Origin: Dehalococcoidia bacterium
Lineage (GTDB): Bacteria > Chloroflexota > Dehalococcoidia > UBA2979
Direction: 5' to 3'
Length of the DNA stretch: 24,868 bases
NCBI GenBank assembly: GCA_009692685.1
Contig: SHYS01000012.1
Location: 1-24,868 of the forward strand
Shown one piece after another: positions 1 to 7,879 of this stretch (positions are counted from its first letter, which is position 1; every line of letters starts with the position of its first letter). The position numbers were made by a program, and so were the translations under genes. The notes beneath the pieces were generated by a model, which was not told the origin of the DNA, ran no database searches, and was given only the letters and a program-made list of their open reading frames with translations.

Positions 1-111
1 GGTGTCCGAGATCAGCGCGACGCGCACGAACGATCCGTCCTCTCCGGATGCAGCTACCCGGTCAGTATCGCCGCCGTTATACCAGCCTTCGTCCGCGACC
101 GTGCGGATCAT
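1..111 (-). CDS. Possible 5' end of an unidentified ORF running off the left edge
   Basis: An ATG at 111 on the minus strand opens a frame that stays open to position 1 (37 codons). The residues have an ordinary protein composition, with a segment reading GWYNGGDTDRV and ending VRVALISDT. The same frame is open upstream of the ATG through the 21-bp tandem repeat to a TAG near 171-173, so the true start is uncertain. No good ribosome binding site precedes the ATG. It lies downstream of, and in the same direction as, the solute-binding protein gene, but does not resemble an ABC permease or ATPase. I do not recognise the family, and it could be chance. Confidence 0.25.
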   Translation of the reverse strand, partial: MIRTVADEGWYNGGDTDRVAASGEDGSFVRVALISDT

Positions 112-128
112 TAGGTTCCAGCCCGGTG

Positions 129-170
129 GGTGCGTGAACGCTATGTCCTGGTGCGTGAACGCTATGTCCT
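129..170. repeat. Perfect 21-bp tandem repeat, two copies
   Basis: Positions 129-149 and 150-170 are identical 21-mers; the core of each is GTGCGTGAACGCTATGTCC. The unit is a multiple of three, and on the minus strand the two copies would read DIAFTHQ-DIAFTHP in the frame of the possible ORF at 1-111. It may be a slippage duplication in a leader or upstream region, or paired sites for a regulator. Nothing in the sequence decides between these. Confidence 0.8.
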
Positions 171-240
171 AATGCGACCCTCGATGAGCCAAAGCCTGAG
201 CACGTCGTCCTATTCACGATTCACGGGCAGTCGACGACAC

Positions 241-267
241 AACCACCCCCCTAGCGGGGGAGTGGTT
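241..267 (-). terminator. Strong GC-rich hairpin, possible transcript end of the solute-binding protein gene
   Basis: AACCAC plus CCCCC (241-251) pairs with GGGGG (256-260) and GTGGTT (262-267) across a four-base TAGC loop, with a single bulged A at 261. It lies about 80 bases downstream of the stop of the minus-strand lipoprotein gene. No T-tract follows on the minus strand, so it is not a canonical intrinsic terminator. It could instead protect the 3' end or be a protein-binding site. Confidence 0.45.
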
Positions 268-346
268 CGCCCAAACAGTGTTCCGAGCGATCGTCCGCGA
301 CGGACTCGGGTGTCCCTCGACTTGCGCGTCGGACAGACTCCCCTGA

Positions 347-2008
347 TTAGGCGTTCACCCACAACTCGTCGTAGCGCTCCTTGCCTTCGGCGCCGAAGGT
401 GAGCTCCGTGTTCTGGACTCGCTTGCGGGAGACGCGGAACGCCGCGCTGTAGGTCGAATACACGTCATACACTTGGTCGGCGAGGATCTTCTCCGCCTCC
501 TGGTAGTAGCGCTTCCGCTCCTTCGTGTCGTAGGACTCGCGGGCCTTCGCGATGAAGTCGTCCAGTTGCGGGTTCTCAAAGTGGCCCGCGTTGTAGAAGC
601 CCTTGGTGTGGACGACCTCGGAGAGCGTGCCGTCCGGGTCCGCGCGGATGCTGAAGCCCGACAGCAGCGCGTTGACGTCCTGGGTGACCCACATCCGGTT
701 CGTGTACGTCTGCAGCGGGAGCAGGTCCAGTTGGACGTTGATCTTCTTCAGCATGTCCTGCCAGAGCGCCGCGCGGGTCGCCGAGGTCTGGTCGGTGCCG
801 ATGGTGCAGGTGATCTTTGTGCCATTGGGGTATTTGCTCTTGGCTAGGAACTCCTTCGCCTTCGCCAAGTCGAACTTCGGCGCAGAAGCGACAGGCTCGT
901 ACGCCCACTTCGCGGCCGGCGTCAGGATGCCCGTCGCGACCTCGAAGCGGCCGAAGTTCAGCGCCTTGTTCTCCGCCTCGCGGTCGATGGCGTACGCAAT
1001 GGCACGGCGGAGGTTCACGTCATCAGTGGGGGCCAACTTCAGGTTGAAGTACATGCCACTCCAGGACGCCCCGAGGAACTTCGAGAGCTGGTACTGCCCG
1101 GACTTCTCCAGGCGGTCCATCTCTGACAGCGGCGGCACCGCAATGTCGATCTCACCCGACTCCACCGAGGCGAGTGCCACATTGGGGTCCGGGATCACCT
1201 TCCACTCGATCTCGTCGAGGTATGGCAGCGCATTCCCGTCCACGCCCTTGCGCCAGTAGTCCGGGTTCTTCTGCACCCGCACGCGCGAGTCCGAGACCCA
1301 CTCGACGAAGCGGAACGGCCCGGTACCGCCTAACGGCTTCCGGTCGAACGCCTCCACACCCTTCTCGAGGGCCGTCGGGGAGACCATCTGCCCGCCGCGG
1401 TCACCGAGGAGCGTGAGCAGCGCCGCGTTCGGCTTGTCGAGTTTGAAGATCGCCGTACGCTCGTCGATCACGTCGACCTTCTGCACCGGGAGGATTTGCG
1501 AGCGCGCGGCGGACTTGTACGCCTCCGCCTGCACCTTGCCGATGTTGTAGCGGACGTCCTCCGCCTTCATCGTCGTACCGTCGTGGTACTTGATACCGGG
1601 ACGCAGGGTGAATTTGATCGTCGTCGGGTCGATCGTCTCGAAGGACTCAGCAAGCGAGTACTTCGTGTCTGGGACGCCGTCACGGTTGTATTGGACCAGA
1701 CCTTCGTACATCGTCCAGAAAAACTTGTGGTCGCCGCCGCCCTGGCCGCGATGCGGGTTGAGCGAGCCGAGCGGCTCAGCACCCACCGCGACGGTCAGTT
1801 TGCCACCGCGCTTGATGCTGACAGTCGAACCGCTGGCTTTCGTTGCCCCACCGGCGGCCGGCTGACTACCACCGTCTTCCTTCGCGCCGTCGCTACATCC
1901 AAAGAGCGCGGCGCCAGCCAGGCCCGCTGCCCCAAGGCCCGATGCGCGGAGGACACTCCGGCGATTCATCGGACGCCCCCAGTAATTGACCTCGTCGAAT
2001 CGTGACAC
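347..2008 (-). CDS. ABC transporter substrate-binding lipoprotein, family 5 (peptide/nickel type), Tat-exported
   Basis: This should be the extracytoplasmic solute receptor of an ABC importer for peptides or other small organic solutes. The N-terminus carries a twin-arginine motif (NRRSVLR, R16-R17), a hydrophobic stretch and a lipobox LFGC with the lipidated cysteine at residue 38. A Gly/Ser/Lys-rich linker follows, then the SBP_bac_5 body, including RVQKNPDYWRKG and the C-terminal EAEKILADQ region. At 553 aa it is normal length. I chose the GTG at 2008 because AGAGGG lies 7 bases upstream; an ATG at 1969, immediately before the RR motif, is the alternative. No permease or ATPase gene is in the window, so its partners are to the left or elsewhere. 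It is divergent from the LuxR-type regulator, which may control it. The substrate is not predictable. Confidence 0.93.
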   Translation of the reverse strand: MSRFDEVNYWGRPMNRRSVLRASGLGAAGLAGAALFGCSDGAKEDGGSQPAAGGATKASGSTVSIKRGGKLTVAVGAEPLGSLNPHRGQGGGDHKFFWTMYEGLVQYNRDGVPDTKYSLAESFETIDPTTIKFTLRPGIKYHDGTTMKAEDVRYNIGKVQAEAYKSAARSQILPVQKVDVIDERTAIFKLDKPNAALLTLLGDRGGQMVSPTALEKGVEAFDRKPLGGTGPFRFVEWVSDSRVRVQKNPDYWRKGVDGNALPYLDEIEWKVIPDPNVALASVESGEIDIAVPPLSEMDRLEKSGQYQLSKFLGASWSGMYFNLKLAPTDDVNLRRAIAYAIDREAENKALNFGRFEVATGILTPAAKWAYEPVASAPKFDLAKAKEFLAKSKYPNGTKITCTIGTDQTSATRAALWQDMLKKINVQLDLLPLQTYTNRMWVTQDVNALLSGFSIRADPDGTLSEVVHTKGFYNAGHFENPQLDDFIAKARESYDTKERKRYYQEAEKILADQVYDVYSTYSAAFRVSRKRVQNTELTFGAEGKERYDELWVNA

Positions 2009-2077
2009 AGATTGCCCTCTTTAGTGCGCAAAACATTGCATGCGAAAGAATTATCCAGCGACTCGGTTCGCAATAGC

Positions 2078-2094
2078 ATACGTTTACTACGTAT
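2078..2094. promoter_or_regulatory. Perfect inverted repeat in the divergent promoter region, candidate operator
   Basis: ATACGT (2078-2083) and ACGTAT (2089-2094) form a perfect dyad with a 5-base spacer TTACT. It sits in the 151-base gap between the divergent lipoprotein and regulator genes, the AT-richest stretch nearby. A GATAAT hexamer on the minus strand (2055-2050) could be a -10 for the lipoprotein gene, and TTGACC at 2103-2108 a weak -35 for the regulator. Short dyads of this kind suit dimeric LuxR-type HTH domains, so autoregulation and control of the lipoprotein gene are plausible but inferred. Confidence 0.4.
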
Positions 2095-2159
2095 TTTTAG
2101 GGTTGACCTCACGGCGTACTGTGACCTCGCTCCACGGCAGTTAAAAGGCGCTAACACAT

Positions 2160-5030
2160 GTGAGCACACACACTAACTCCGCCCGCCTCGGCGATATCGC
2201 ACCGTCTATACGTGCCCCCGTGATCGGGAGGGCGCCTGAGTTCCGGCGTCTGCGAAATCTGCTCACGCGTGCGTCGCGCGGTGCAGTCGCGATCGGGCAC
2301 CTCACAGGCTCTCCTGGCGTCGGGAAGACCTATCTCGCGTCCGCCCTCGCCACTCACGCTCGGAGCGAGGGCTTTCGGGTGATCGTCGCCGCCGCCCCAC
2401 TGGCGTCTGGTGGCGCCTACGGGCTCCTGGACCATCTGGCCGAACAGTTGGAGGTGCGGACGACGTCATCGTCCGGCGCAACCGCACGGGACGTCCGCGC
2501 TGCGCTGCGCGCGCAGGCTGCGATGCCTCTCTTGCTCGTGCTGGACTCGGCCGATCGACTGGCTCCGAGCGACCTCGAGTTCGCAGAATCGATCCTCCGC
2601 GAGCCACCGCACCGCCGGATGCTCGTCGTCGCGACCAGCCGAGCGGGCAGCGGCGATCGCGGCCCGGCGGTGCGCGAGTTCCTCCGCGCACTCACCTCCT
2701 CCGGCGCGGAAACGCTTACGATCGCCACCCTGCGCGCGGCCGACGTCACGTCCATCCTCGAATCATGGTTTCCGGACGAGGCACTGAGCCCAGAGTTCAC
2801 GGACGCCGCCTTCGAGCTGACGGAGGGCAATGCGTACTACCTCGCCTGCATCCGCGATCGTATCTTTCATCTTGCACCATCGGTGCGTTGGGAGGTGCTC
2901 CAGGGGCGCACGCTCCTCACGGAGCAGGCCCCGCTCGCCACGGCCGAGGATCTGCTCGCCGATCGCGCCGCGGGCCTCGACCGTCGTCACCTCGCCACGC
3001 TGCGAGCGCTCGCGCTGCACGCGGCCCCAGCGTCGGTGGACGCCGTGGTGCGTATGGCTGACCTACCCACGGCCAGCGTGGTACAGGCCCTCGCACGGTT
3101 GGAGGATGCTGACCTCATTGCTGGCACGGAAGACCGAGGCGACGCGGTCTTCCGCATCGTTGACCCGGTGCTCCGCGCGGTGGTCGTGCGCCACACGCCG
3201 CTCCTCACCCGCCGTGCGATGCACACCCGGGCTGCCGAGGTGCTTGCTGAGCGGCTCGCTTCGGAGTCGCTCGCGCCGAACGCTGCTGACCTCTCGGCAT
3301 TTGCCACGCACGCCCAGGCTGGGACTGTTCCCGTGGACGACCGCACGGCTCAGCCCCTCCTCACGCACGCCGAACGGCTGCTGAAACACGGACGGACGCT
3401 CTCCGCTCGGCGCGTATTGGAGTTTGTCTACCAGTCCCTCGATCAGACCCACACCCCCGAGGTGTGGGCGCGCACCGTTGCGCTGCTCAGCCGAGCATGC
3501 GTGCGCCTCGGTGACCCCGAGACAGCCGACCACCTTCTAGAGAGCCTCCGTCCGACATCTACAGAGCCCCTGCCTTACCCGATGATCGCCGCCCGACACC
3601 TCCGCCGCCTCGTGGATGCTGGCGACGACCGTGCAGCGCTCTCGCTGTTCGAGGAGCACACCCGCACGGACATCGGCATCGACGCGCGCCAGCGCGCACA
3701 ACAGCTCGCAGACGCCTCGCTCGCAGCGTTCAACCTCGGGCGACACCACGAGGGAGATTCACTCGCCCGCGAGGCTGTCGCCATAGCCCAGTCAGTCGAC
3801 GACGCCGAACTGGAGTCCATCCTGCGCGTGCCGCTCATCTCCATGGCGCTTCGGCGCGGCGACCCGAGGCTAGCGCTTGACCACGCACGCACCGCCTACA
3901 CCGTGGCACGACGTTCGACCTCCATGAAGGCAACGGCCCGCGTGGCTGCCGGGATTGGCGATGCACTCGGCGACCTCGGAGAGTTGCCGCGCTCCCTCCG
4001 CTGGTTCGTGCGAGCACACCGCGATGCCAGGGCCGCTGGCGATCGCGCCGCCACCTCCATCATTCTCAAGATGCAGTCGCGCCGGCAGTTCGAGTTTGGC
4101 GAATGGATGAAGGCACTCAACACGGCGCACATGGGCATCGCTGTGGACGAACAGGCACATCGCAGCCGCGCCGGACAGTTGCTCGGTGGATTCGCGAGAT
4201 TAATCGAAACGTCACTCGGGCAGCCATCAGCCACCGTCCCCGACAAGGACCGGTTAGCGATCGGGCCGGACCAGGCGCCCTCCGAGGTTCTGATCGGCGA
4301 GGCCCTGGCCCTTGCTACGACCTATGTCAGCGTTGGTCAGTTGCAGGAGTGCCGCGACCTCCTGCTCGCTCTGGTCGAGGCGTGTACTGGCCACATGAAT
4401 TTACGCCGTGCCCTGCTGACCGATGTGCTCCCTGCCCTGACCGACGTCGCTGTCCGGCTGGGCGACGCTCCCGCCTTGAAGGCAGCACGTGACGCCCTAC
4501 AGCAGGCGGTCGACGAGGGCACGACATTGTTTCTCGTCCCACTTGAGGCTGAGTACGCCAGCGCCCTCGTCGCCATCACGGCCGGTGTACCGGCCCCCGG
4601 GGTCGCGCTCGCGCGTTCGGTCGCACAGCACTTCGAGATTCGGGGGTTCGTCTGGAGGGCTGCCCGTGCATGGCTGGTCGTGGGTGAGGCAGAACTGAGG
4701 ATACACGACGAGAGGCAGGCCACGGCCACGCTCCGCCACGCCCACGAACTCTACGAACGCATGGGCGCCGTGCATGAAACGGAACGGGCGCGTGCGCTCC
4801 TCGCGGAGATCGGACACCGGCCTAGCAGCACTCGACGCGGCCGTTCCGCCGACCACCTCACCTCCCGCGAGATCGAGATCGCGATCCTCGCAGTCGAGGA
4901 ATTGAGCAACGCGGAAATCGCGAAGCGGCTCGTGATCAGCGAGCGCACGGTCTCTACGCACATGCAGCACGTCCTGCATAAACTGCAGATCCGGTCCCGC
5001 ACCCAGATCCAGCAGTCGATGCTGGGCTAA
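2160..5030 (+). CDS. Large ATP-binding LuxR-family transcriptional regulator (MalT/LAL type)
   Basis: This is a signal-transducing transcriptional activator of the STAND/LAL kind. An N-terminal AAA/NTPase module carries Walker A GSPGVGKT (residues 50-57) and Walker B LLLVLDSAD (about 124-132). A long alpha-helical, TPR-like sensor region fills roughly residues 390-880. The C-terminus has a LuxR helix-turn-helix (898-956) with the typical LTSREIEI, NAEIAKRL and SERTVSTHMQHVLHKL segments. At 956 aa it is of usual LAL length. The start is the GTG at 2160, preceded by AAAAGG at about 11 bases; the overlapping ATG at 2158 runs straight into TGA. Ligand and ATP binding normally drive oligomerisation and activation in this family. 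The divergent solute-binding protein gene is the most likely target, and the CoA-transferase operon downstream is another. It converges on the carboxyltransferase gene. Confidence 0.92.
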   Translation: MSTHTNSARLGDIAPSIRAPVIGRAPEFRRLRNLLTRASRGAVAIGHLTGSPGVGKTYLASALATHARSEGFRVIVAAAPLASGGAYGLLDHLAEQLEVRTTSSSGATARDVRAALRAQAAMPLLLVLDSADRLAPSDLEFAESILREPPHRRMLVVATSRAGSGDRGPAVREFLRALTSSGAETLTIATLRAADVTSILESWFPDEALSPEFTDAAFELTEGNAYYLACIRDRIFHLAPSVRWEVLQGRTLLTEQAPLATAEDLLADRAAGLDRRHLATLRALALHAAPASVDAVVRMADLPTASVVQALARLEDADLIAGTEDRGDAVFRIVDPVLRAVVVRHTPLLTRRAMHTRAAEVLAERLASESLAPNAADLSAFATHAQAGTVPVDDRTAQPLLTHAERLLKHGRTLSARRVLEFVYQSLDQTHTPEVWARTVALLSRACVRLGDPETADHLLESLRPTSTEPLPYPMIAARHLRRLVDAGDDRAALSLFEEHTRTDIGIDARQRAQQLADASLAAFNLGRHHEGDSLAREAVAIAQSVDDAELESILRVPLISMALRRGDPRLALDHARTAYTVARRSTSMKATARVAAGIGDALGDLGELPRSLRWFVRAHRDARAAGDRAATSIILKMQSRRQFEFGEWMKALNTAHMGIAVDEQAHRSRAGQLLGGFARLIETSLGQPSATVPDKDRLAIGPDQAPSEVLIGEALALATTYVSVGQLQECRDLLLALVEACTGHMNLRRALLTDVLPALTDVAVRLGDAPALKAARDALQQAVDEGTTLFLVPLEAEYASALVAITAGVPAPGVALARSVAQHFEIRGFVWRAARAWLVVGEAELRIHDERQATATLRHAHELYERMGAVHETERARALLAEIGHRPSSTRRGRSADHLTSREIEIAILAVEELSNAEIAKRLVISERTVSTHMQHVLHKLQIRSRTQIQQSMLG

Positions 5031-5063
5031 AACGCTGACGACTGAAACTCGCCCACCACCAGC

Positions 5064-6617
5064 CTACGGGCGCATGTGGTGCTGCTTCTTCCCTACCTGC
5101 AACGGAAGTCGCTCATACGCGTCGTGGATCCACTCGACGAGGATCGGGCGCGTCTCTCGCGGATCGATCAGGTTCTCGATGTCGAACGCCTCGGCTGTCT
5201 TGAGCGGGTTGCGCGACTCAATCAGTTCATCCTCGATGCGCTTGCGCTCCACATCGGGGTTAGGGGCGTCCTCGATCTGGCGCCGGTAGGCTGCCGCGAC
5301 ACCACCCTCGATAGGTATGGAGCCCCACTCGGCGGACGGCCACGCCATCCGGAACGAGTGCCGGCGGTGGCTCTGGTGCGCAGCACCAGCCACCCCGTAT
5401 ACACGCCGCACGATGATCGTCGCCCATGGGATCGAGGAGTCGTAGATTGCGGCTAGCGCCCGCACGCCCTTCTTCAGCGTCCCGGCCTGCTCAGCGCCCG
5501 GCCCGATCATGAACCCCGGCTGGTCGACGAAGTTCGCCAGCGGTACATGAAACGTATCGCAGAGATCTACGAACTTCGTGAACTTTTCGGCCGCTGCCGC
5601 GTCCATCGAGCCACCCAAGACACGCGGGTCATTCGCAATCATGCCCACCGGGTGCCCGTCCAAACGTCCAAACGCGGTGACGACAGACCCGCCGTAGTAG
5701 CGCCCCATTTCGAATACGCTGCCTCTGTCGGCGATGTGCGCCAGCATCTTTCGCGTGTCGTAGGGCCGCCGTCGGTCGCGCGGGATGAGCGAGATCAACT
5801 CCTCGTCCTGCCGGTCGGAGGGGTCTGAGCAGGGCGACACCGGCGGAATCGTGTAGACGTTGCTCGGGAGATAGGAGAGGAACTGGCGCACCTGCTGGAG
5901 CGCATCCTCTTCGGACTCCGCCTCGTTGTCGGCCAGCCCGCTCCCTCGTGCGTGGACCTGGGAGCCGCCCAACTCCTCCTTCGTGATCTCGCGGCCAAGG
6001 GCACGCTGGACGACCGGTGGGCCCGCCGCGAACACCTGCGATGTGCCCCGCACCATCACAGTAAAATGCGTCGCGGCAGCGTGGGCGGCCGGCCCACCCG
6101 CGACGGAACCAAGCGCCGCCGCGACGACAGGCACTTCACCCAGCATTTCGTGGATCATCCAGTAGTCGCGCATCTCTGGGATGTACGTCCGGCCCATCGC
6201 CGCGACACCGCGAATGCTCGCGCCAAACGCGTCGATCAGGTGGACAAACGGGACCTTCATCTCCAGCGCCATCTCGGCGGCATAGGTGCCCTTGTTGCGC
6301 TGACGGCCGGTCACCTCCGGCGCACGGCGAGCGGTGAAGTCAGAGCCGGTGACAATCACGCGGCGGCCATCGATATGCGCCGTGCCAACGACGACCCCGG
6401 AGGGGAAGAACTTCTCCAACCGCCCGTTTTCGTACACGCCAACACCGGCGAGGCGCCCCTGCTCGCGGAATGAGTCATCGTCAATCAGGAGATCGATGCG
6501 CTCGCGTACGGTGAGTTTGCCATCGGCATGATGCTGCGCGATGAGCTCTGGGCCACCCATCTGACCGCCCAGTTCGCGACGACGGACGATGTCTTCAACT
6601 TCCGGCTCCCACGACAT
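5064..6617 (-). CDS. Acyl-CoA carboxylase carboxyltransferase (beta) subunit
   Basis: This is the biotin-dependent carboxyltransferase subunit of the propionyl-/methylmalonyl-CoA carboxylase or decarboxylase family. It moves a carboxyl group between carboxybiotin and an acyl-CoA. Both crotonase-like halves are present. The N half carries KLTVRERIDLLIDD (34-47) and IDAFGASIRGVAAMG (128-142); the C half carries FVDQPGFMIGPGAEQAG (363-379) and the late EWGSIPIEGGVAAAY stretch. At 517 aa it has family length. I placed the start at the ATG at 6617, with GGAGA about 5 bases upstream; the longer frame to 6755 is shadow of the neighbouring gene. It is the last gene of a minus-strand operon, 11 bases after the stop of the CoA-transferase. 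No biotin carboxylase or biotin carrier gene is in the window. The acyl-CoA substrate cannot be named. Confidence 0.93.
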   Translation of the reverse strand: MSWEPEVEDIVRRRELGGQMGGPELIAQHHADGKLTVRERIDLLIDDDSFREQGRLAGVGVYENGRLEKFFPSGVVVGTAHIDGRRVIVTGSDFTARRAPEVTGRQRNKGTYAAEMALEMKVPFVHLIDAFGASIRGVAAMGRTYIPEMRDYWMIHEMLGEVPVVAAALGSVAGGPAAHAAATHFTVMVRGTSQVFAAGPPVVQRALGREITKEELGGSQVHARGSGLADNEAESEEDALQQVRQFLSYLPSNVYTIPPVSPCSDPSDRQDEELISLIPRDRRRPYDTRKMLAHIADRGSVFEMGRYYGGSVVTAFGRLDGHPVGMIANDPRVLGGSMDAAAAEKFTKFVDLCDTFHVPLANFVDQPGFMIGPGAEQAGTLKKGVRALAAIYDSSIPWATIIVRRVYGVAGAAHQSHRRHSFRMAWPSAEWGSIPIEGGVAAAYRRQIEDAPNPDVERKRIEDELIESRNPLKTAEAFDIENLIDPRETRPILVEWIHDAYERLPLQVGKKQHHMRP

Positions 6618-6628
6618 GATGTCTCCTA

Positions 6629-7879
6629 TCAGCTCGGCGGACGGTCCGCCGTAACGCCAGCGGTATACAGATCCGCGATCTCGCTGTCCGGCAGGCCGAG
6701 TAGCCCACCCAGAATGGCCTCGTTGTGCTGTCCGAGCGTCGGCGCCACGGTCCATCCGCTCGGCGCTGCCCCATCGACCCGCACCGGCGTGCCGGGGTAG
6801 GAGACGGGCCAGACGTCGGGGTGGTCTAGCTCCACGAAGAACCCACGCGCATGCAGGTGAGGTTCAGACAACAACTCTGGCGCGTTCATCACTGCGCCCG
6901 CCGGCACTCCGGCATCCTGCAGCATCGAGGCGAGTTCGAGCTTTTCGAGGCCGACCGTCCATTCCTCGATGGCTGCGTCGAGTGCGTCCTCGTTGGCCTT
7001 GCGCGCCTCTAGCGTGGCGAAACGCGCATCCTGCTCCCATCCGAGGGCGGCAAAGCGGGACAGAACCAGCCATTCCGCCTCGGAGCGAGCGCCGATGGCG
7101 ATCCAGTCGTCGTCCCCGGCGCAGCGATACACGTTGTGCGGGGCGTACGCGCGATGGCGGTTGCTAGAGATCGACGGGAGGTCAGGCTCCATCTGATGGG
7201 CGACCAACTCACCTGCGAAGAACGGAATGAAGCCTTCGTACTGCGACAGGTCAATGAACGCCCCGCGTCCCGTGACTTCACGCCTCCAGAGCGCCGTCAT
7301 CACCGCAGACGCGGCGACCGTACCCGCCGTCGCGTCCGGGAGCGCGATCGAAGTGACTCGCGGGATCCCGTCGCCGTACCCGAGGAGGTACGCAAGGCCG
7401 GTCATGGGCTCGATGCTCGGGCCGTACGCCACGTAGTCCCGGTACGGGCCACTGAGGCCATATCCTGGCATCGAGAGATAGACGATCGCCGGATTCGCCG
7501 CAGACAGCGCCTCATAGCCGATCCCGAGGTCGTCCATCGTCCCGGCGCTGAAATTTTCCATCACCACATCGCTCTTCGCGACGAGTTCGAGGAACAACTC
7601 CAGAGCCCTCGACTTTTTCAGATCGAGGACGAAGCTCTGCTTGTTGCGGTTCAGTTTGTTGAACGAGCCTTGCCGGTTCCACGGACGGTCGCCCGGATCG
7701 CCAGCGGCAAACTGCCCGCCAGCGGCGAACTGCCCGCCACGCGTAGCACCGCGCCCGTTCGGCGCCTCCACCTTCACCACGTCAGCGCCGAGGTCAGCAA
7801 GGATCCGCGCGCCCAGCGGACCTGCCCACACGCGGGTAAGGTCGACGACTCGGACACCGTTCAGCGGGCCATCGGCCAT
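6629..7879 (-). CDS. Family III CoA-transferase (CaiB/BaiF), copy 1
   Basis: It transfers CoA between carboxylic acids by the family III mechanism through an aspartyl-CoA anhydride. The N-terminal nucleotide-fold segment reads GVRVVDLTRVWAGPLGARI (8-26) with LGADVVKVE (30-38). MPGYGLSGPYRDYVAYG (137-153) follows, and D182 in ALPDATAG is the expected catalytic aspartate. At 416 aa the length is normal. Its ATG at 7879 shares a base with the TGA of the upstream paralogue (TGATG), so the two are translationally coupled and may form a heteromer, as BbsE/BbsF do in benzylsuccinate activation. Residues 48-59 contain a tandem GGQFAA duplication near the CoA-binding loop. The downstream carboxyltransferase suggests the acid is activated and then (de)carboxylated. 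Substrate unknown. Confidence 0.93.
   Translation of the reverse strand: MADGPLNGVRVVDLTRVWAGPLGARILADLGADVVKVEAPNGRGATRGGQFAAGGQFAAGDPGDRPWNRQGSFNKLNRNKQSFVLDLKKSRALELFLELVAKSDVVMENFSAGTMDDLGIGYEALSAANPAIVYLSMPGYGLSGPYRDYVAYGPSIEPMTGLAYLLGYGDGIPRVTSIALPDATAGTVAASAVMTALWRREVTGRGAFIDLSQYEGFIPFFAGELVAHQMEPDLPSISSNRHRAYAPHNVYRCAGDDDWIAIGARSEAEWLVLSRFAALGWEQDARFATLEARKANEDALDAAIEEWTVGLEKLELASMLQDAGVPAGAVMNAPELLSEPHLHARGFFVELDHPDVWPVSYPGTPVRVDGAAPSGWTVAPTLGQHNEAILGGLLGLPDSEIADLYTAGVTADRPPS
7701..7736. repeat. 18-bp in-frame tandem duplication inside the CoA-transferase gene
   Basis: Positions 7701-7718 and 7719-7736 are two 18-base copies that differ at one base (CAAAC versus CGAAC). They encode GGQFAA twice. 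The frame is kept and the rest of the enzyme looks intact, so it appears to be a tolerated slippage duplication in a surface loop. The single silent difference suggests it is not brand new. Confidence 0.8.

Larger units (their letters stand above)
112..346. other. Non-coding stretch downstream of the solute-binding protein gene
   Basis: No convincing gene is seen here on either strand. The plus-strand open frame crossing it is arginine- and serine-rich and looks like a GC-driven shadow. The stretch holds a 21-bp tandem repeat (129-170), a strong hairpin (241-267) and a small perfect hairpin with arms GTCCG/CGGAC at 293-305. It is probably the 3' region of the solute-binding protein transcript together with the upstream region of whatever lies to the left. 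Confidence 0.5.

Noticed and set aside
129..170. CRISPR or satellite array
   Set aside because: There are only two adjacent copies with no spacers, so neither array type is supported.
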